Source of the DNA: Strongyloides papillosus
Lineage: Eukaryota; Nematoda; Chromadorea; Rhabditida; Strongyloididae
Reading direction: 5' to 3'
Assembly (NCBI GenBank): GCA_005656395.1
Contig: SRSI01000071.1
Location: forward strand, 992,001-1,056,000
DNA length: 64,000 bases
The notes below the pieces were generated by a model. That model worked only from the letters and a program-made list of their open reading frames with translations, was not told where the DNA came from and ran no database searches. The translations under genes and the position numbers were made by a program. Shown in pieces: positions 50,664 through 64,000 of this stretch; position 1 is the first letter of the stretch, and each line of letters starts with the position of its first letter.

Positions 50664-53600
50664 GTAAGGAAGGAAAAACTTTATACTAATATATATGTAT
50701 AAAAATAAAATGAATACTTATTTCTTATCTTCAATTAGATATAAATATTTAAATTTTAACGCGGTAATATTTTAATAAGAATAGTGTTATTATAGAAATA
50801 TATTTAACAAAATGAAATAAAAACTTTTTAAGGAAATATATTCATATTTGGAAGAGAATAGTTAGTATATTTACTTTATATATATAGTAAAAATATTTTA
50901 AAGAATATACTTGAAAATTAATACATGAGGATTTAATAATCAGAGGGGTTTAATGTTAATATATTACCTAAAAGATGTCATATTTTAGAATTTTCATTTG
51001 TAAACATGGATTAAGATATAATTATGAAAAGTATCTAAAATATTGTACTATAAAATTTACTTTTGTTTCTTTAACACATAAATTGTAAATGGCATTTTAA
51101 ACTATCTATATATAATAGAAATTTAATTCTTAATATTAACATATTGCATAACAAAAAAGATTATATTTATTTATTGTATTATTTTAAAAATATTTAAAAG
51201 TGCAAATAAATCTATGAACTTAAGTTCAAATTCAAATATATAGAAAAGAGTAAATTTTTGTTATGTATTTATAAAAGTTAATTAGAAAAATTTTTGGGCA
51301 AACAGAAGTAACAACAAAAATGACATTTTTATAGGTTTAACCTTCAAAGAAAAAAGACTCCATCCTTTTAGTATTAGTAAATTTTTTTGTTACCTTATGA
51401 ACCTTAAAAATAAAAGGAGTACACTTCTTTTTGTACAATTGTTACATGTGATTATTCAAAATGTCATAGTAAAGAGAAGTACAATGAGTTTTAAAAATAT
51501 ACTTTTTCTGTAAGTAGTATGAAAATAAACTTTTTAATCACATTAGTATTAGTAGTTTGACAACGAATAAAATAAAAACAGGAATTTTATTTTTCTTTTA
51601 ACTTATTATTAAAATAAGTTAATTGTGACATCTTTCATTTGAAAGATTCTTTTCAACTTCATTCTATTATTTTTTAAATTTATATATAATATTACCATTC
51701 TATTTTTGTAATAAACAAAGAAATTATATCCTAAATTAGTAATAGACAACTTATTAGAAGGAAAATATGTAATGAGTTAAAAACGTATTTAAAATGTTGT
51801 AGTATCAAAACACATTTTAAATATCAACATAAAAGTTTTGTCTCAAGAAGTGTAGAAGAACAAAAATTATTAATATTGTATATTATTAATACGTTTGATA
51901 TTTATTATTAAAATATTATGTAATAAATTAAAAGGAAATGCAGTAGTGTCCATAATGTGGAAAATATTTTTGAGGATTAAATGATAAAATGTAGGTAAAT
52001 TAAAATAATAAATTTGATGGATTTATCAAACTATGAGTTCTACGTTCAATAAACAATATTTTCTCGCATTTATTTTATTATTTAATCAACAGATCACACT
52101 TATTATACAAGAATCACCATCTATAATTTTTTCTAACAATTTTATTAAAATCATATGAATAGTAATTTTCAATTGGTAACACATAAATATTTTCAATAAA
52201 ACTTTTAAATAAATCTTTTTTTTTCCGTCTTGTTAACACTATGCATTTGATATTTGCGAAAAATTTAATTTAAAAAAGAACAAGAACGTAACAGGTATGT
52301 AGGATGCTATTAAAGATAAGTAGTTAAAGACTTTTTAATAGATATATTATCACTATAATATATAATCCTCTAAAATTCATGTTCAATAAAAGTAATAATT
52401 ATTTTTATTGAAAAATTTTTATGAGTTATTATTTAATAAAATATAATCATAATAAATTAATTAAAAATAGAAGAGATTTTTATGTGTCTAAAATGTCATA
52501 AAGTTGTTTTATATATTTGAAGCTAATATTTACATATAGAAACCAATAAAATATATTATAATTTCACTTGTAATTATAAAATATATTCTTGAAATTAATA
52601 CTCCTTTTGTCGTTTGTGGATAAAAAGGAAAAATAAAGTCATTAACTATTTAAAGACTAATTATAGAAAAATTTCAGAAATTTTTATTATCATTTATGAT
52701 AATAATTATTATTTTAATAGTTTTAAGTAACAAAATAGTTAATTTTAAAATTACAAATAGTAATACATTTATGTAAAATATAATATAAAATCAACTCATA
52801 TGTTATTTATTTCTGATAAAATCATTAAAATATGTAAGTTTGTGTTGGGATAAGAAAAAAGGTTGGTAGTCGAGAATAAAAACTAAAAGTATAAAGGAAG
52901 AACAACAAAATGATTGAACGCAAAGTTGGCGAATGGTGTGTGGGGCGTGAGCGCTATCCCTACAACTTCATGCTGAATCAAAGGGTAATGTGTGAATATT
53001 GTTGAGGATTAATAAAAATATTTCTATAGTATCAAAAATATACCACGATTTTTTTTCCAATACATTGATAGAAAAAAATTTATGGTACAATTATAAATTG
53101 TTTAAATTAAATTATCACTAGAATGTTCAATAAAATTTTATTTCATCACTATTATGTTTTTATATGAGAAAAATATATGAATTTTAATTCATACCACCAA
53201 CTGCGAGCTTTATAGATTTCAAGGAAAAAATAATGGTTATGTGTGTATGTAAGTGCATTTTAATATTTATAAGACATACAAACGTAACATAATAAAAGTC
53301 TCTAAAGAACTTCTGATTATATAATATTTTTAACTTAGATATGTAAGTAAATGATAACTGGCCAGCTTCTAGAGCGCTGTCCCTATATTATATTTCTAAA
53401 TGATAGAACTCAAGAATACGCGAGAACTAACACAATTTTATACGTAATAGTTGGTTCGCTACGTCAAGTGAGCACCATTCGTTAACAAATGTATATATAT
53501 TCAAAATTATAATACATCCATATGTTCGGAGATCATCGAGAAAAATTAATTTTGTTAATGTAAAAAAAATAGAATATAGGTATAAAATATCAATAGGTGT

Positions 53601-56600
53601 ATTTAAAAAAACATTAATAAAGTTAATAATTTTTCATAAAATAAAATCACAATATATTTATACTGTTCTGGGGATGATAAAAAAAATTTTTAAATGGTAG
53701 TCACACAAATTTGTTTACATTAATACATAAAAATTCACAAAGTATATATTAAAAATTTAAAAGAAATTATTGGTATTAGTGATAATAGCTCACTTTCTTT
53801 TTATTTAGATCACATAAATATATAAATATAATATAATAAAAGAAAAATAAAATATATATATAAAAATAGGATAAAATATAAAGTATAAATTTTATATAAC
53901 AGCTGCTTTAAAAAGGACAAAAAACTATTTTTTACCAACCAGGCGGTTTGAATTTAATATCTAGATCGAAGGAAGGAACTAAAAAAAACTTTTTTTACCA
54001 TTGTTACAGTATAATCAACTTTTCTTACAAATATAAAAAGAATAACGATATGGGTTTTTAATTTTGTGCAAACAAAATAAATGAATAAACAATGGTAACG
54101 TATAAAATAGGGTTCAGTAAAATTATTATACATAATTCAGGAATACTTTTGAAGGACAAAAAGTTAAATTATATTTGGTTATGCACTATTAGAAGGAATT
54201 ATGCTGATTTAAGAACAATATTTTAATTTTACTTTAAAACCAAAACGAAAAAATAAGAAGATGGTTTATAATAAAATCATATAATATATATATATATATT
54301 AAAAAATAAGAATTTTCTTTCACGATGAGAATGGAATAATAAGTAAGAGCATTTTTAAACTTTTTAAATAGTAATTTAAGGATATTGTATCTATTTGTTT
54401 GAGAATATCATAAGATACTATAAATTATACCATGAAGAAACTTTTGAAGATTGGTGTAGTTATATAGGAAAAATAAATTATATAAAAACATTATGACGCA
54501 ATATTTTTGTGTATACCAACAAATGACTCTATTGAAATGTCCTCTTTTCTTATCATTCTTTTGGGGACGGCGAACCAAGGGACGGCAATCAACTCTCGCA
54601 CGGTCCATATCTTTTTATCAACTCTCTTTTGGGACACATGTATATACATATACACATACAAACACATAAATAATATACATTCATCAACTCATTTTAAACT
54701 ATATTATATAATATAATACGTATCCTCATTCAGTTCTTTTCTTTTTATAATATCTTCTGGTATTATGTAATTTGAAACAAACGAGAGAAAAAGCAATATA
54801 ATTTTAAACTACAACATACACAAACATAACATAATAATATACTAAACTCTTTACATTTTTAAATTTTTGAATTTTTGAAACATTATAATGGCCGGCAAAG
54901 TCGGTAGCCCATACCACTACTCTTCTATTATGTAACATTTGAAACTTTGTCATTATTTCAATATGTATATATAAATATATCTAGATAGTTTACACACAAA
55001 CTCATATGACATAACAGAGTGATAATGAAAAATTTCGTAAAAAGACCTACAACACAAGGAACATGAAATTTTGAATGAAATTGCATATTAAATTTAATAA
55101 AAATTATCCATATTTAAAAAGGGATTTTTAAAATTTTAAATAATATGTAAACTATTTATAATTTAACTAAAAGATAATAGAACATTGGAATTTTTTATTT
55201 TATTAAGTAATATTACAGATAATTATATTCACTTGAAAAAATTTGCATCTTAATAGAACCTTTAATAATAATATAATTATTATTAAGACTAAAACTCTTA
55301 TTTAAAAATAATAAAAAAGGTAAAAAATTAAATCTAAAGGAATGGACAATAAAAGACATATAAAAATGTGTTCTAATTAAGACGAGGAACTTTTCATAAA
55401 TAAATATATAAAAATCACTATCCATTTATTAAATGTATATGTCTTTTTATTCTACTTCAGTCTTTGATTTCATTAACATAATAAATAATAAAAGTTTAAC
55501 TCGCTTAAAAATGAATGTCCTTTTTAGAGCTATTTTATTATTCATCTCATTCCTCAAATTGTCTTTTCTCATTAATTTTCTTTTTCAAAACTTTATGGGT
55601 ATTTTCTTTATCCTCTAAATACTATATTTGACTATGTGAGAGACTTAAAAATAGAAAAATATTTTAATTTTTAAGACATATAAAGTGTTTTTCATCAAAT
55701 TTCTATTTTACTCGTTCTTGTAGTCTCTCTCTATTTGTGAAAGTATCTTAAATTGACCATATTTGGGACACATATATATACATTCAATTGTGTAATATTT
55801 TCCTTATTTTATAAATAATTTAAAAAGAAAAATAAATCAAATAAATGTATAGACATATACTCATAAAAATCATAGAAAACTCCGTTATTGTGTATCGTAA
55901 AAATTTTTAGACTTTTTAAAATATTATTATAACAAATGTACTTTCTCTATTCGAATGACATAAGAAGAAGAAGAAAAGAGAGGAATGGAAAATAATAGAA
56001 AAAGAGAGAGACAGAATGGGTTATTGAAGAATGAATAATAGTTGTGTTGTAAAAAGAAAAATCTAATATAAATGGAACTGTTGTAAACAGCTGATTTTGT
56101 TAAATTCATACCATTATACATGTAATATTTTCTGTTGTCTCATTTTTAAATGATGAGTCTATGAATATATATGTATAATATGTATATGCATATACAACTT
56201 TTGTTTTTAAGAATAACATTTATTAAATGTTATGGAAAATATAATGATATAAAAGAAATAAATAATAAATAATATTTTTAAAAATATACTTAGGGACTTA
56301 ACATACTTATTATTTTGAACTTTAAATCAAAATATTTTTTAGTATAAATTAGGAATGTTATCATGATTTTTTTCGATAATTATTATTGGAGATTTTTAAA
56401 TGTGACATAAATATTATAAAAAAGAAAATAAATCAACTTCAAAGAAGCAAATATCATATAAATTTCATTTTAAATAGTTCAATTTTTGCAATTGCTGTAA
56501 TAGAATAAAAATTTTTTCACCATTTCCACAGATGAATATTTTATGTGTATTAAAGATGACATAATTAGCAATTTTTTAACACCAATTTACGGTTTTCATT

Positions 56601-58147
56601 AACTAATTACCATTCATTTATTATTTTTAAGTTTATGAGGTATACATAACAACAAAACATAACTTTAAATTATCTATCACTACTAAACATAAATGTTCAT
56701 TTCTCCATCAATAACAAACTTTTTTTAACTTTGAAAGTGTAATGATTTGTTTCTGAGATTTTAATCACTATTATAAAAATATCAATAGATCATCCTTTAC
56801 AAATACACCTAAGAAGCACTTTTGTTATAATCATTTTCAAAATGCCATGTTTATTAAAGTATATATTTTTCCTTTTATCTTTTATCAACTTTAAACATTC
56901 TGTATTGAAAAGAAGTAATTTATCAAAATAAATAATATTACTAATCTTCATACATTTTTAAAAATTTTTTCCAGACATTGTTAATAAGCTGTATTATTTT
57001 ATATATTTTATTAATATAAATATTACTATTGCATAATATATATTTAAAAGATAACGAAAAGTACACATATATTATTTAGCATATTGCTCTTTAATATTGA
57101 TAAAATCAAAAGTAATAAAAGATGAAGAAAAGGTATATATATTTATGTATAATATACACATAAAGTGTCATGCGTTTTTACACAATTTTTTCATTGAAAT
57201 TGGGGATTGACAAAATGGAGATAATATCTATTAAAGTTTAAAAACTTTAATATTTTTTATTTAACGTAACATATCATTCATTATTATTAACTAATATTAT
57301 ATATTCACATTTCTATGGTATATAGTGATAAATAAGATATACTATAAAATCAAAGTATCAAATATCAAAAATTAAAAAACACCAGAATGTGTATAAACAA
57401 GAAATATTAATTTTTTGTCATCACATATTTTTTTATTTAAGGAAGATGAATGAAAAAATGTTATTTGATTACTTGGATTCATTTTATTGTTTATTTCCCT
57501 TTTCTAAATTTTATTACATTTTCTAAAGACCTTCCACAGTATCAATCCATAGCCTTTTATTTTTTCATATCTCATTTTTATATAATTTTAATCCTTTACC
57601 AAAGAACATTTTATCCTTTTACCAAATTTTTTTTAAAATACAAGAAAAAAAAATTATACAATACTAAGATAAATAAAAGTTTAATGGCAAAAAAATGTAA
57701 TATATAAATAATTAATTTATTACACACTTTAAAAAATAAGGCATGCAGTAATCTGTATTATATATCAAACATTTTTGAATGCTTGTGTTAATTTTTTAAA
57801 ATATGCTTTCCGACTTTCTTTTCAATAAAGAATATCAAATAAATGATGGGTAAAACACTTTTTTGTTTTCTTTTTGGAGTTGATGATTAAAAATATATTG
57901 GCATATGTGTTTAAGTTATATAGATGGATGTTGCAGTCAAAACTATATAATCTTTAATCTTTTTTTTTAATTTTGTCCATATTACAAATCAACTGTTATC
58001 AAAGTAAAGACAAAATAATAAAATTATATAATATAGAAGTTATCAAAGAAAAAATGTCAAAAAGTTGGATTTTTGTTTTGTTTTTTGTTTGTTTGATAAA
58101 AGCATATGGAAATTTTTACTTAAGTAACACGTAAAAAATATTTTTTT
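50664..58147. other. Long intergenic region with GC-rich islands
   Basis: About 7.5 kb with no supported gene. It is mostly very A+T-rich, but four short islands are near half G+C: 52915-52984, 53355-53490, 54560-54606 and 54889-54925. Islands 1 and 2 share two 14-mers. Island 1 has a short ORF (MIERKVGEWCVGRERY...) before a GTAATG; island 3 reads leftward as MDRARVDCRPLVRRP. Neither could be tied to a gene. Confidence 0.45.
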
Positions 58148-58867
58148 TTAGCAATTGCAACCTCCTCCATTGTTTCTATTGTTACCTCTATCACTGAGGC
58201 GTATTTGATCATCATACTCCGGGAAATCATGAACATCTGTATTTTCACGTTGAAGGGCATTTCTAACAATTTCATTAAATGCCTCATCAATATTTGTTCC
58301 CTCCTTAACTGACACCTGATAATACGGTATTCCATTCTTTGATTCGCACCATTTTCTTGCACGTTGTTCTGTAACAGCATGATTTGGAAGATCAATCTTA
58401 TTTCCAATCAATACAAATGGAAAGCTTTCAGGATTTCTAGGATTTGCTTGAATTAGAAATTCATCTCTCCATGAGTCAAGTTGTCTAAATGAGGCAGTAT
58501 CAGTTACATCATAAACAAGCACACAACAATCAGCACCGCGATAAAATGCAACGCCCAATGATTGGAATCTCTCCTGACCAGCAGTATCCCAAATCTGTAA
58601 GAAAAATAAAAGTTAAAATTAGTCATCAGGTCACAAAACACAGGATCAATATTATGAATATTGAAAAATAAAATAACATACTTGCATTGTAACCAATCTA
58701 TCATCAATTCTAATATCCTTAGTTAAAAAATCGGCTCCAATAGTAGCTTTATACTGATTAGTAAATTTTTGTTTAACATATTGATTCATTAATGAAGTTT
58801 TGCCAACACCAGAATTTCCAAGAATGACAATTTTTAATAAACTTTTTCTACGATCTCCAACGGACAT
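58148..58867 (-). CDS. rab-7: Rab7 small GTPase
   Basis: Two exons read leftward: 58867-58682 (62 codons) and 58594-58148, joined in phase 0 across an 87-nt intron (GTATGT...TCTTACAG); total 210 aa, the usual Rab7 length. G1 is [10 protein letters not shown]2 is [10 protein letters not shown]3 is [21 protein letters not shown]4 is GNKID. The effector-region and switch sequences ([31 protein letters not shown]) and the C-terminus with [11 protein letters not shown] and a geranylgeranylated CNC end are specific to Rab7. It controls late endosome-lysosome and autophagosome traffic. Oddity: the G5 box reads VSVKE where Rab7 proteins normally have SAKE, so the alanine that contacts guanine is valine here. 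Confidence 0.95.
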
Positions 58868-61800
58868 TGTTTAGTATTGATAAATTAGAAACCAAATTTG
58901 TACAATAAGAAGTTGTTAGAAATATTAGACTGAAAGAAAAATAGAAAAAAGATAAATATATATAGAAATCTATTTATATTAGTTTTGAAGTAGTATTACT
59001 AATGGTAGTAGAAGTGAAAAAACAATAAAAAAATGTAGAAAAGATATATTATTGAATGGAAATTTTATAGTCATATTAGTTATTATTTTTGTGAAGAAAT
59101 AGCACATATACAAATATCTATTGAATATGAGAGTATGAGTAAATGTAAAGTTATTTCAATTTAAAAAAAATTGCATAACAATTTATAAAAATGAATGTTA
59201 TAAATTTTAAAGTGCATGAATGATGTGAATATACATTGGGAAATGTGTTTATAAGCTAAATTAAAAAGATATAATATTACAATATTTTATGTATAATCAA
59301 AAAACTTTTTTTCATTATTAAAATATACATATCATTTCTCTAGTTGGTAAATGTTATAATATAATATAATATGATAATTAGGTAAGCAGTAGGTAAGAGA
59401 ATAAGAAGTGAAACCTTATCATAAGATAAAATATTTTCAAAATTTTTGATTAAACATGATTGTTCTGTGAGACTCTTTTAACAAGCTCATGTTTTAGCTT
59501 CACGTGATGACACATTACTACCGTTTCAAGACCTAACATGAAGGAGGGTTTGGAATAATGATGCCTTATAAAAATGTTATACTTTGTGACATTAGATCAT
59601 AGGACTAAAGAAATATATAAAGTTGTTTTATTGAAATGACATGTGAAGTGAAACAAGATACATCAAGTGACTATTTTATTGACAAATTTTTTTGCCACTC
59701 TCTTATTCATATGATTAAATCACCCCCGAAAGGTATATCATTTTTCTAATATACCTAACCATTTAATTTTATTAAAACAGATGTTGATTTTAAACACAAA
59801 ATATACTCTTTATTTGTACATATTTAATTAAAATAACAGGAATTGATGATAAAAATAACTATGATTGTTTATATTTTATATTATGTCTATGATTTATAAA
59901 AAAAAAATTGGTCAAAAAATTACTAAACATAAAGACATACCTCCTTACTATACCAAAGATTAATCTATCTATAAATTTAAACTCAAGTAAATAAATCAAA
60001 GTATATTTCACGAAATCATAATATATTAAAAAAAAACTATTAATTTATCTAAAAATACAAATTACTAAAGTAAAAATAAAACAAATTCGAATACATTTTA
60101 ATTGTTATCACCAATAAATAGATGTTTAAATTTTTCGTCGAATTTAACCAAAACTAATGAACAAAAAAAATAAAACTAAATTTACTTACTAAAATTTTAT
60201 TTTATATGTATACCAAAAGGAGAGTAAAGAGAGAGAGGGTATAAAAAGGGGGAGATATGTAAAAGAAAAATAAATAAATGAGTAAGAGAAAAAACATTTG
60301 TTTCTTAGAAGAAAATAGTAAATTAGCTGAATTAAAACAAGTTCACGGAAATTTTTACTTTAGATAAATACATATATGCTTAAAATAAAGTGATTAAATG
60401 TAATTTTAACACATTAGTATGAAATTTTGTAAATTAATTTACTATTCAACATAAAAATATGTAAAGAAAAGTGCGAATTTTATATAGTAATAAATTGATA
60501 AAAAAGTTTAAGTTTCATTGAATAAGAAAGATGACAAAATAACATGTAGTTTGGTTATGGAGATAACAATCGAACAAAGAAGGGCATTTTATTATTGCTT
60601 CTCTTGAATTATATATAAATAGTCTTTATCTTACAACATATTTTAAAGGTTCTTTCACCTTTTTAATCAGTCATATGAAGAAATTTTGTATTATTAATTC
60701 ATCGAAAAAGAAAATTATAGTTAATTACGCTTTTGAAGAAGTTATTAAAAACAGGTGGAATGTGTTTTGTACATTTCATTGATAGTATCTCATAATAAAG
60801 ATATAATAACCATAGAAAGACAGTTTTTTTAGTGAAACTATTTAGAATATTTCTACACATATATAAATTGATTGACAAAATTTATTTAAACTGCATTTTT
60901 TGAATAGCCTTTAATATGTTAAATTTATATAACATTAAGCAAGAAAAATGTAAAATATTTAACATTTTCTAAACTTAAAATTTATTTATATCTTGACTAA
61001 GGAGAAAGATTATCATATGATAATCGTCAAGAATTTTTAAATTTATAATTAAAGACTGTTTAAAAAAAAGAGACTAATAGATGAGGAGATTTGTTTAAAA
61101 GTTTATGTATGTGGAACTTGATGTAAAGATATTAAAAGAAAGCTCTTAACTTTCCGTACTATAAAAATATAGCTTTTAACAGTAACCTTTTTTGTATAAA
61201 TTTTAATTTCCCTCGAAATATAATTTTGGCTTGAAGAATGCATAATTTTTGGAGAAATAAAAAGTCAAAATATTTGTTACTTTATACTCTGTTTATAACA
61301 AATAACTGATAAGTAAGAATGTATGAAATTTATATAGTTGTTCTTAAATCAAAAAAAAATATAATTAAAAAAAGCGTTGAAATTTGATAATGGATTAAAA
61401 AACGATTATAAAGTAAAGAGAGTTTTGATAAGATAATTGATAAAATATTTATATGTATCCTACAAAAAGATTATTAATAACTTACATTATTATAATTATA
61501 GTAATTTCTAAATATCCTCTAAATAAAAGTTTATGAAAATTTTAAATTTACACAAGGGTAGATGATGATCATATTTCACACGCATAAAATTTTAAAAATA
61601 TAACAAGAAAGTTTGTAATGATAGATTAAATTAATATAAACTTGATCCATATGTCAGAAATATTAAATTAAACTAATAGAAATTAAAAGTTATTATAATT
61701 AAAAGTTAAAATTTGTCATAAACTTCACCTTATATCACTTCTGCAAACTCCTGGGAATGATTGACTGAAGAAAAAAAGTTATTTTTATGAGCTTATAAAA

Positions 61801-64000
61801 TAAATTAAGTATCATATATAAGTAATCAAACTTTAAGAGGAATCTTTATCATTAAATAAAATTATTTACATCTCTCCTATTTGTTTCAAATTCTAGTAAT
61901 AAAAATTAAAACTTATTATTATCTTAGAAATGTAATAAATGGATGTATTAAAATTTGCCTTTTCTATTTGAAGCAATAAAATTGATAAGGATATTCCTTT
62001 TTTTAGAAAGAAACATTTTTTAATCTTATCAACATAGGAACATTATAATTAAAAATATTGAGATAGAATATCAAGCTATGTCATGATATTCTCTCTCTGT
62101 ATATATTATCATTTACATATTATTCTTACTATCGTTTTTTTTATTTGTTTTGAACGATATTTATATATAGTCATAATATAAAATTTTTTTTAAATATATT
62201 TTTTAAGATATATATTTATAATTTTTTATTGTCATAGTAAATAATCATGATCTTTAACTTGTTTTGATATAATAATAGACAAGGAAATTTTTTATGAATA
62301 TGATAGTAGAAAAAAAATAACTAACTGTTAATAGCTTGATTATAATATTTTTTCTTTTTAATAATATTGATGGATCAATTGATACTCTATAAAAACTATT
62401 AGTTTTAATTACTACATCTCAAAAATATCATCTAATATAAAGATTCTTTTATACTCTCAAATGAAATTGGGATACAAATAAAATTCTTTATTACCACTCT
62501 ACCATAGAAAAATCTTTTAATCAAAGAGGACAAGGCAAACTGTTTAAATCATATAATTTTTAATTTATTAATGTTAAACACTAAAATAACCTATAACCAT
62601 TAAGTATTTACAAGTAATTAGTACCAAATACATTAAAAACGTAGTAACTCTGAAATTTCAATGGTTAAATCTAACGTTTTTATCATTTAGAACTCATCAT
62701 CATACTCACTATTTAACAAAACTCAAATATCATTTACATTTATATTTTAATAATATTTAACTATCAAAATATTTATCTTACTAAAAAAAGTTAATTCTTT
62801 TTTGTTTTTGGAAGTTAATTTACAAAAATGATTTCTTTTTATATTATCTTGATATTTTCTTAAAAAGTATTTTATTAAATATTGCTTTAACCCCAATTCT
62901 CCCCCATCACCAATTAAAACAACATCATTCGGCAAAGTTATTGTTATCATATATTGTTAATAATACGATTAAATATGTACAATTTAACATTTTTAAAGGC
63001 AATATAAAAATTGTGTAAAAATGATGGTGAAGGAAAGAGCTCAATAATGGAGTTAAGTGAAATTGTCTTCTTTTTTAACTCCAAATAATTTATATTCTTT
63101 TTATTTGATTGGAAGTAAAAAAATTAATTTTACAATTCATTTATTTGATATATATCTCTGTATAGAATGTCTATTAGATACATAAATTTTCACACACCAT
63201 ATTATTTTATGATAATGAATATATGATCTTTTTTCAAATATCCTTTTATTACTTAGAGAATTAATATAGAAAATTATATAAATACATATATTTTAATAAA
63301 TATTGCTATTTTTAAAATTACTATGCTGATTTACAAGGGATTATATTGCAGAAACTACTATTAACAACAACTGTATATACAATAATTGTGTCCTTTAACT
63401 GTTTTTGCATGACTCACTATTTTGCGAATAGTATATAGATATGTACTCAAATTTTTTTTATAATAATAAGTATTTAAAAAGATTGTAGAGATTTCGAGGA
63501 ATCAAATAAATTGATATAAATATATCATAATACAAAATTCGCGTATTTTAATATTTTATTATGTTTTGTTTTTATCATTTAAAATTCACTAATATTTAAT
63601 AAATTTCTATTTTATCAAAATAAATATCCTCTGTCATTATTAGTTTACTTATTAATGAAAACATTAAAATTATAACGTTAACCTCTTTTTATCACTAAAA
63701 ATGAATAGTACCACTTTCATCTACTTTTGTAATTAAAACATCAGTATGATATATATTTATTTAGTTAAAGTGTATGGTAATTCTTCTTGACATATTTATA
63801 AAAGAAAACTTTTATCCATTTTCTTATTTTAAAACATCCTCCAAATCAAAAATGATTTCTATTTCACTTTTGTTTCCCAATATTTCAAAGATTATTATGT
63901 CTTTCCTTCTTATTAAATATATGCTCACATAACATTTACTCAATCTAAAAACTTATTTCTCGCTAACTTGTTTTGAATTTTTTCCTAAGATCAAATAACT
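58868..64000. other. A+T-rich region upstream of rab-7
   Basis: No supported gene in about 5.1 kb. An E-box palindrome (TCACGTGA) lies at 59500-59507. A small leftward ORF at 62747-62950 begins with a less A+T-biased stretch (NDVVLIGDGGELGLK) but has no splice sites or family match. Confidence 0.45.
59500..59507. promoter_or_regulatory. E-box palindrome TCACGTGA upstream of rab-7
   Basis: An eight-base palindrome about 630 bp upstream of the rab-7 ATG. It matches the core of the CLEAR element bound by TFEB/HLH-30, regulators of lysosomal genes. A GC-rich octamer like this is rare in such A+T-rich DNA, but a single site is weak evidence. Confidence 0.35.

Noticed and set aside
57450..57707. 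Plus-strand 85-aa hydrophobic ORF
   Set aside because: Phe/Ile/Tyr/Lys-rich, no splice or family evidence; likely chance.
62747..62950. Leftward 67-aa ORF starting MITITLPNDVVLIGDGG
   Set aside because: The first 20 residues look coding-like but the rest is A+T-driven and no donor or acceptor makes a gene; left as unsupported.

Overview
This window looks like nuclear DNA of a clade IV parasitic nematode, most likely Strongyloides or a close relative. The reasons are: very high A+T outside genes, few introns (mostly about 50 nt, opening GTAAGT-like and closing TTTNAG-like), AATAAA poly(A) signals, and nematode gene families. Species cannot be fixed from the sequence alone. There are no bacterial, viral or plasmid features and I found no tRNA or rRNA gene.

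Layout. (1) 47-2833 (+): 3' part of a FAM184-like coiled-coil gene; its 5' exons lie left of the window. (2) 3147-3702 (+): a two-exon gene for a 165-residue membrane protein of unknown function. (3) 4129-4332 (-): a 67-residue single-pass micropeptide with a phospholamban-like layout (RRRAS just before the membrane helix). (4) 8769-39906 (+): one 31-kb gene for an active-zone scaffold of the Clarinet (CLA-1)/RIM/Piccolo type, about 10,098 residues long, with one exon of about 22.2 kb, about 50 copies of a helix resembling the RIM/rabphilin Rab-binding helix, and a RIM-like PDZ and C2 domain at the C-terminus. (5) 44418-46211 (-): a lin-14 orthologue (about 544 aa). Its presumed 3' UTR (about 43060-44417) carries seven clustered elements complementary to the 5' end of the microRNA lin-4. 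A possible distal 5' exon lies at 49205-49320. (6) 58148-58867 (-): rab-7, in two exons. The rest is A+T-rich intergenic DNA with a few anomalous GC-rich islands at 52.9-55 kb and one isolated exon-like segment at 50.56 kb.

How it fits together. The genes are functionally separate: synapse scaffold, developmental timing, late endosome traffic, coiled-coil protein, small membrane proteins. cla-1 and lin-14 converge on the 39.9-43.1 kb interval; lin-14 and rab-7 both read leftward with about 9-12 kb of putative regulatory DNA between them. The most interesting result is the lin-14/lin-4 element cluster: gene identity, seven elements and UTR length all recall the founding C. elegans microRNA target, recognised here independently in a divergent nematode. 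The second is the giant CLA-1-like protein, apparently built by amplifying a Rab-effector-like helix.
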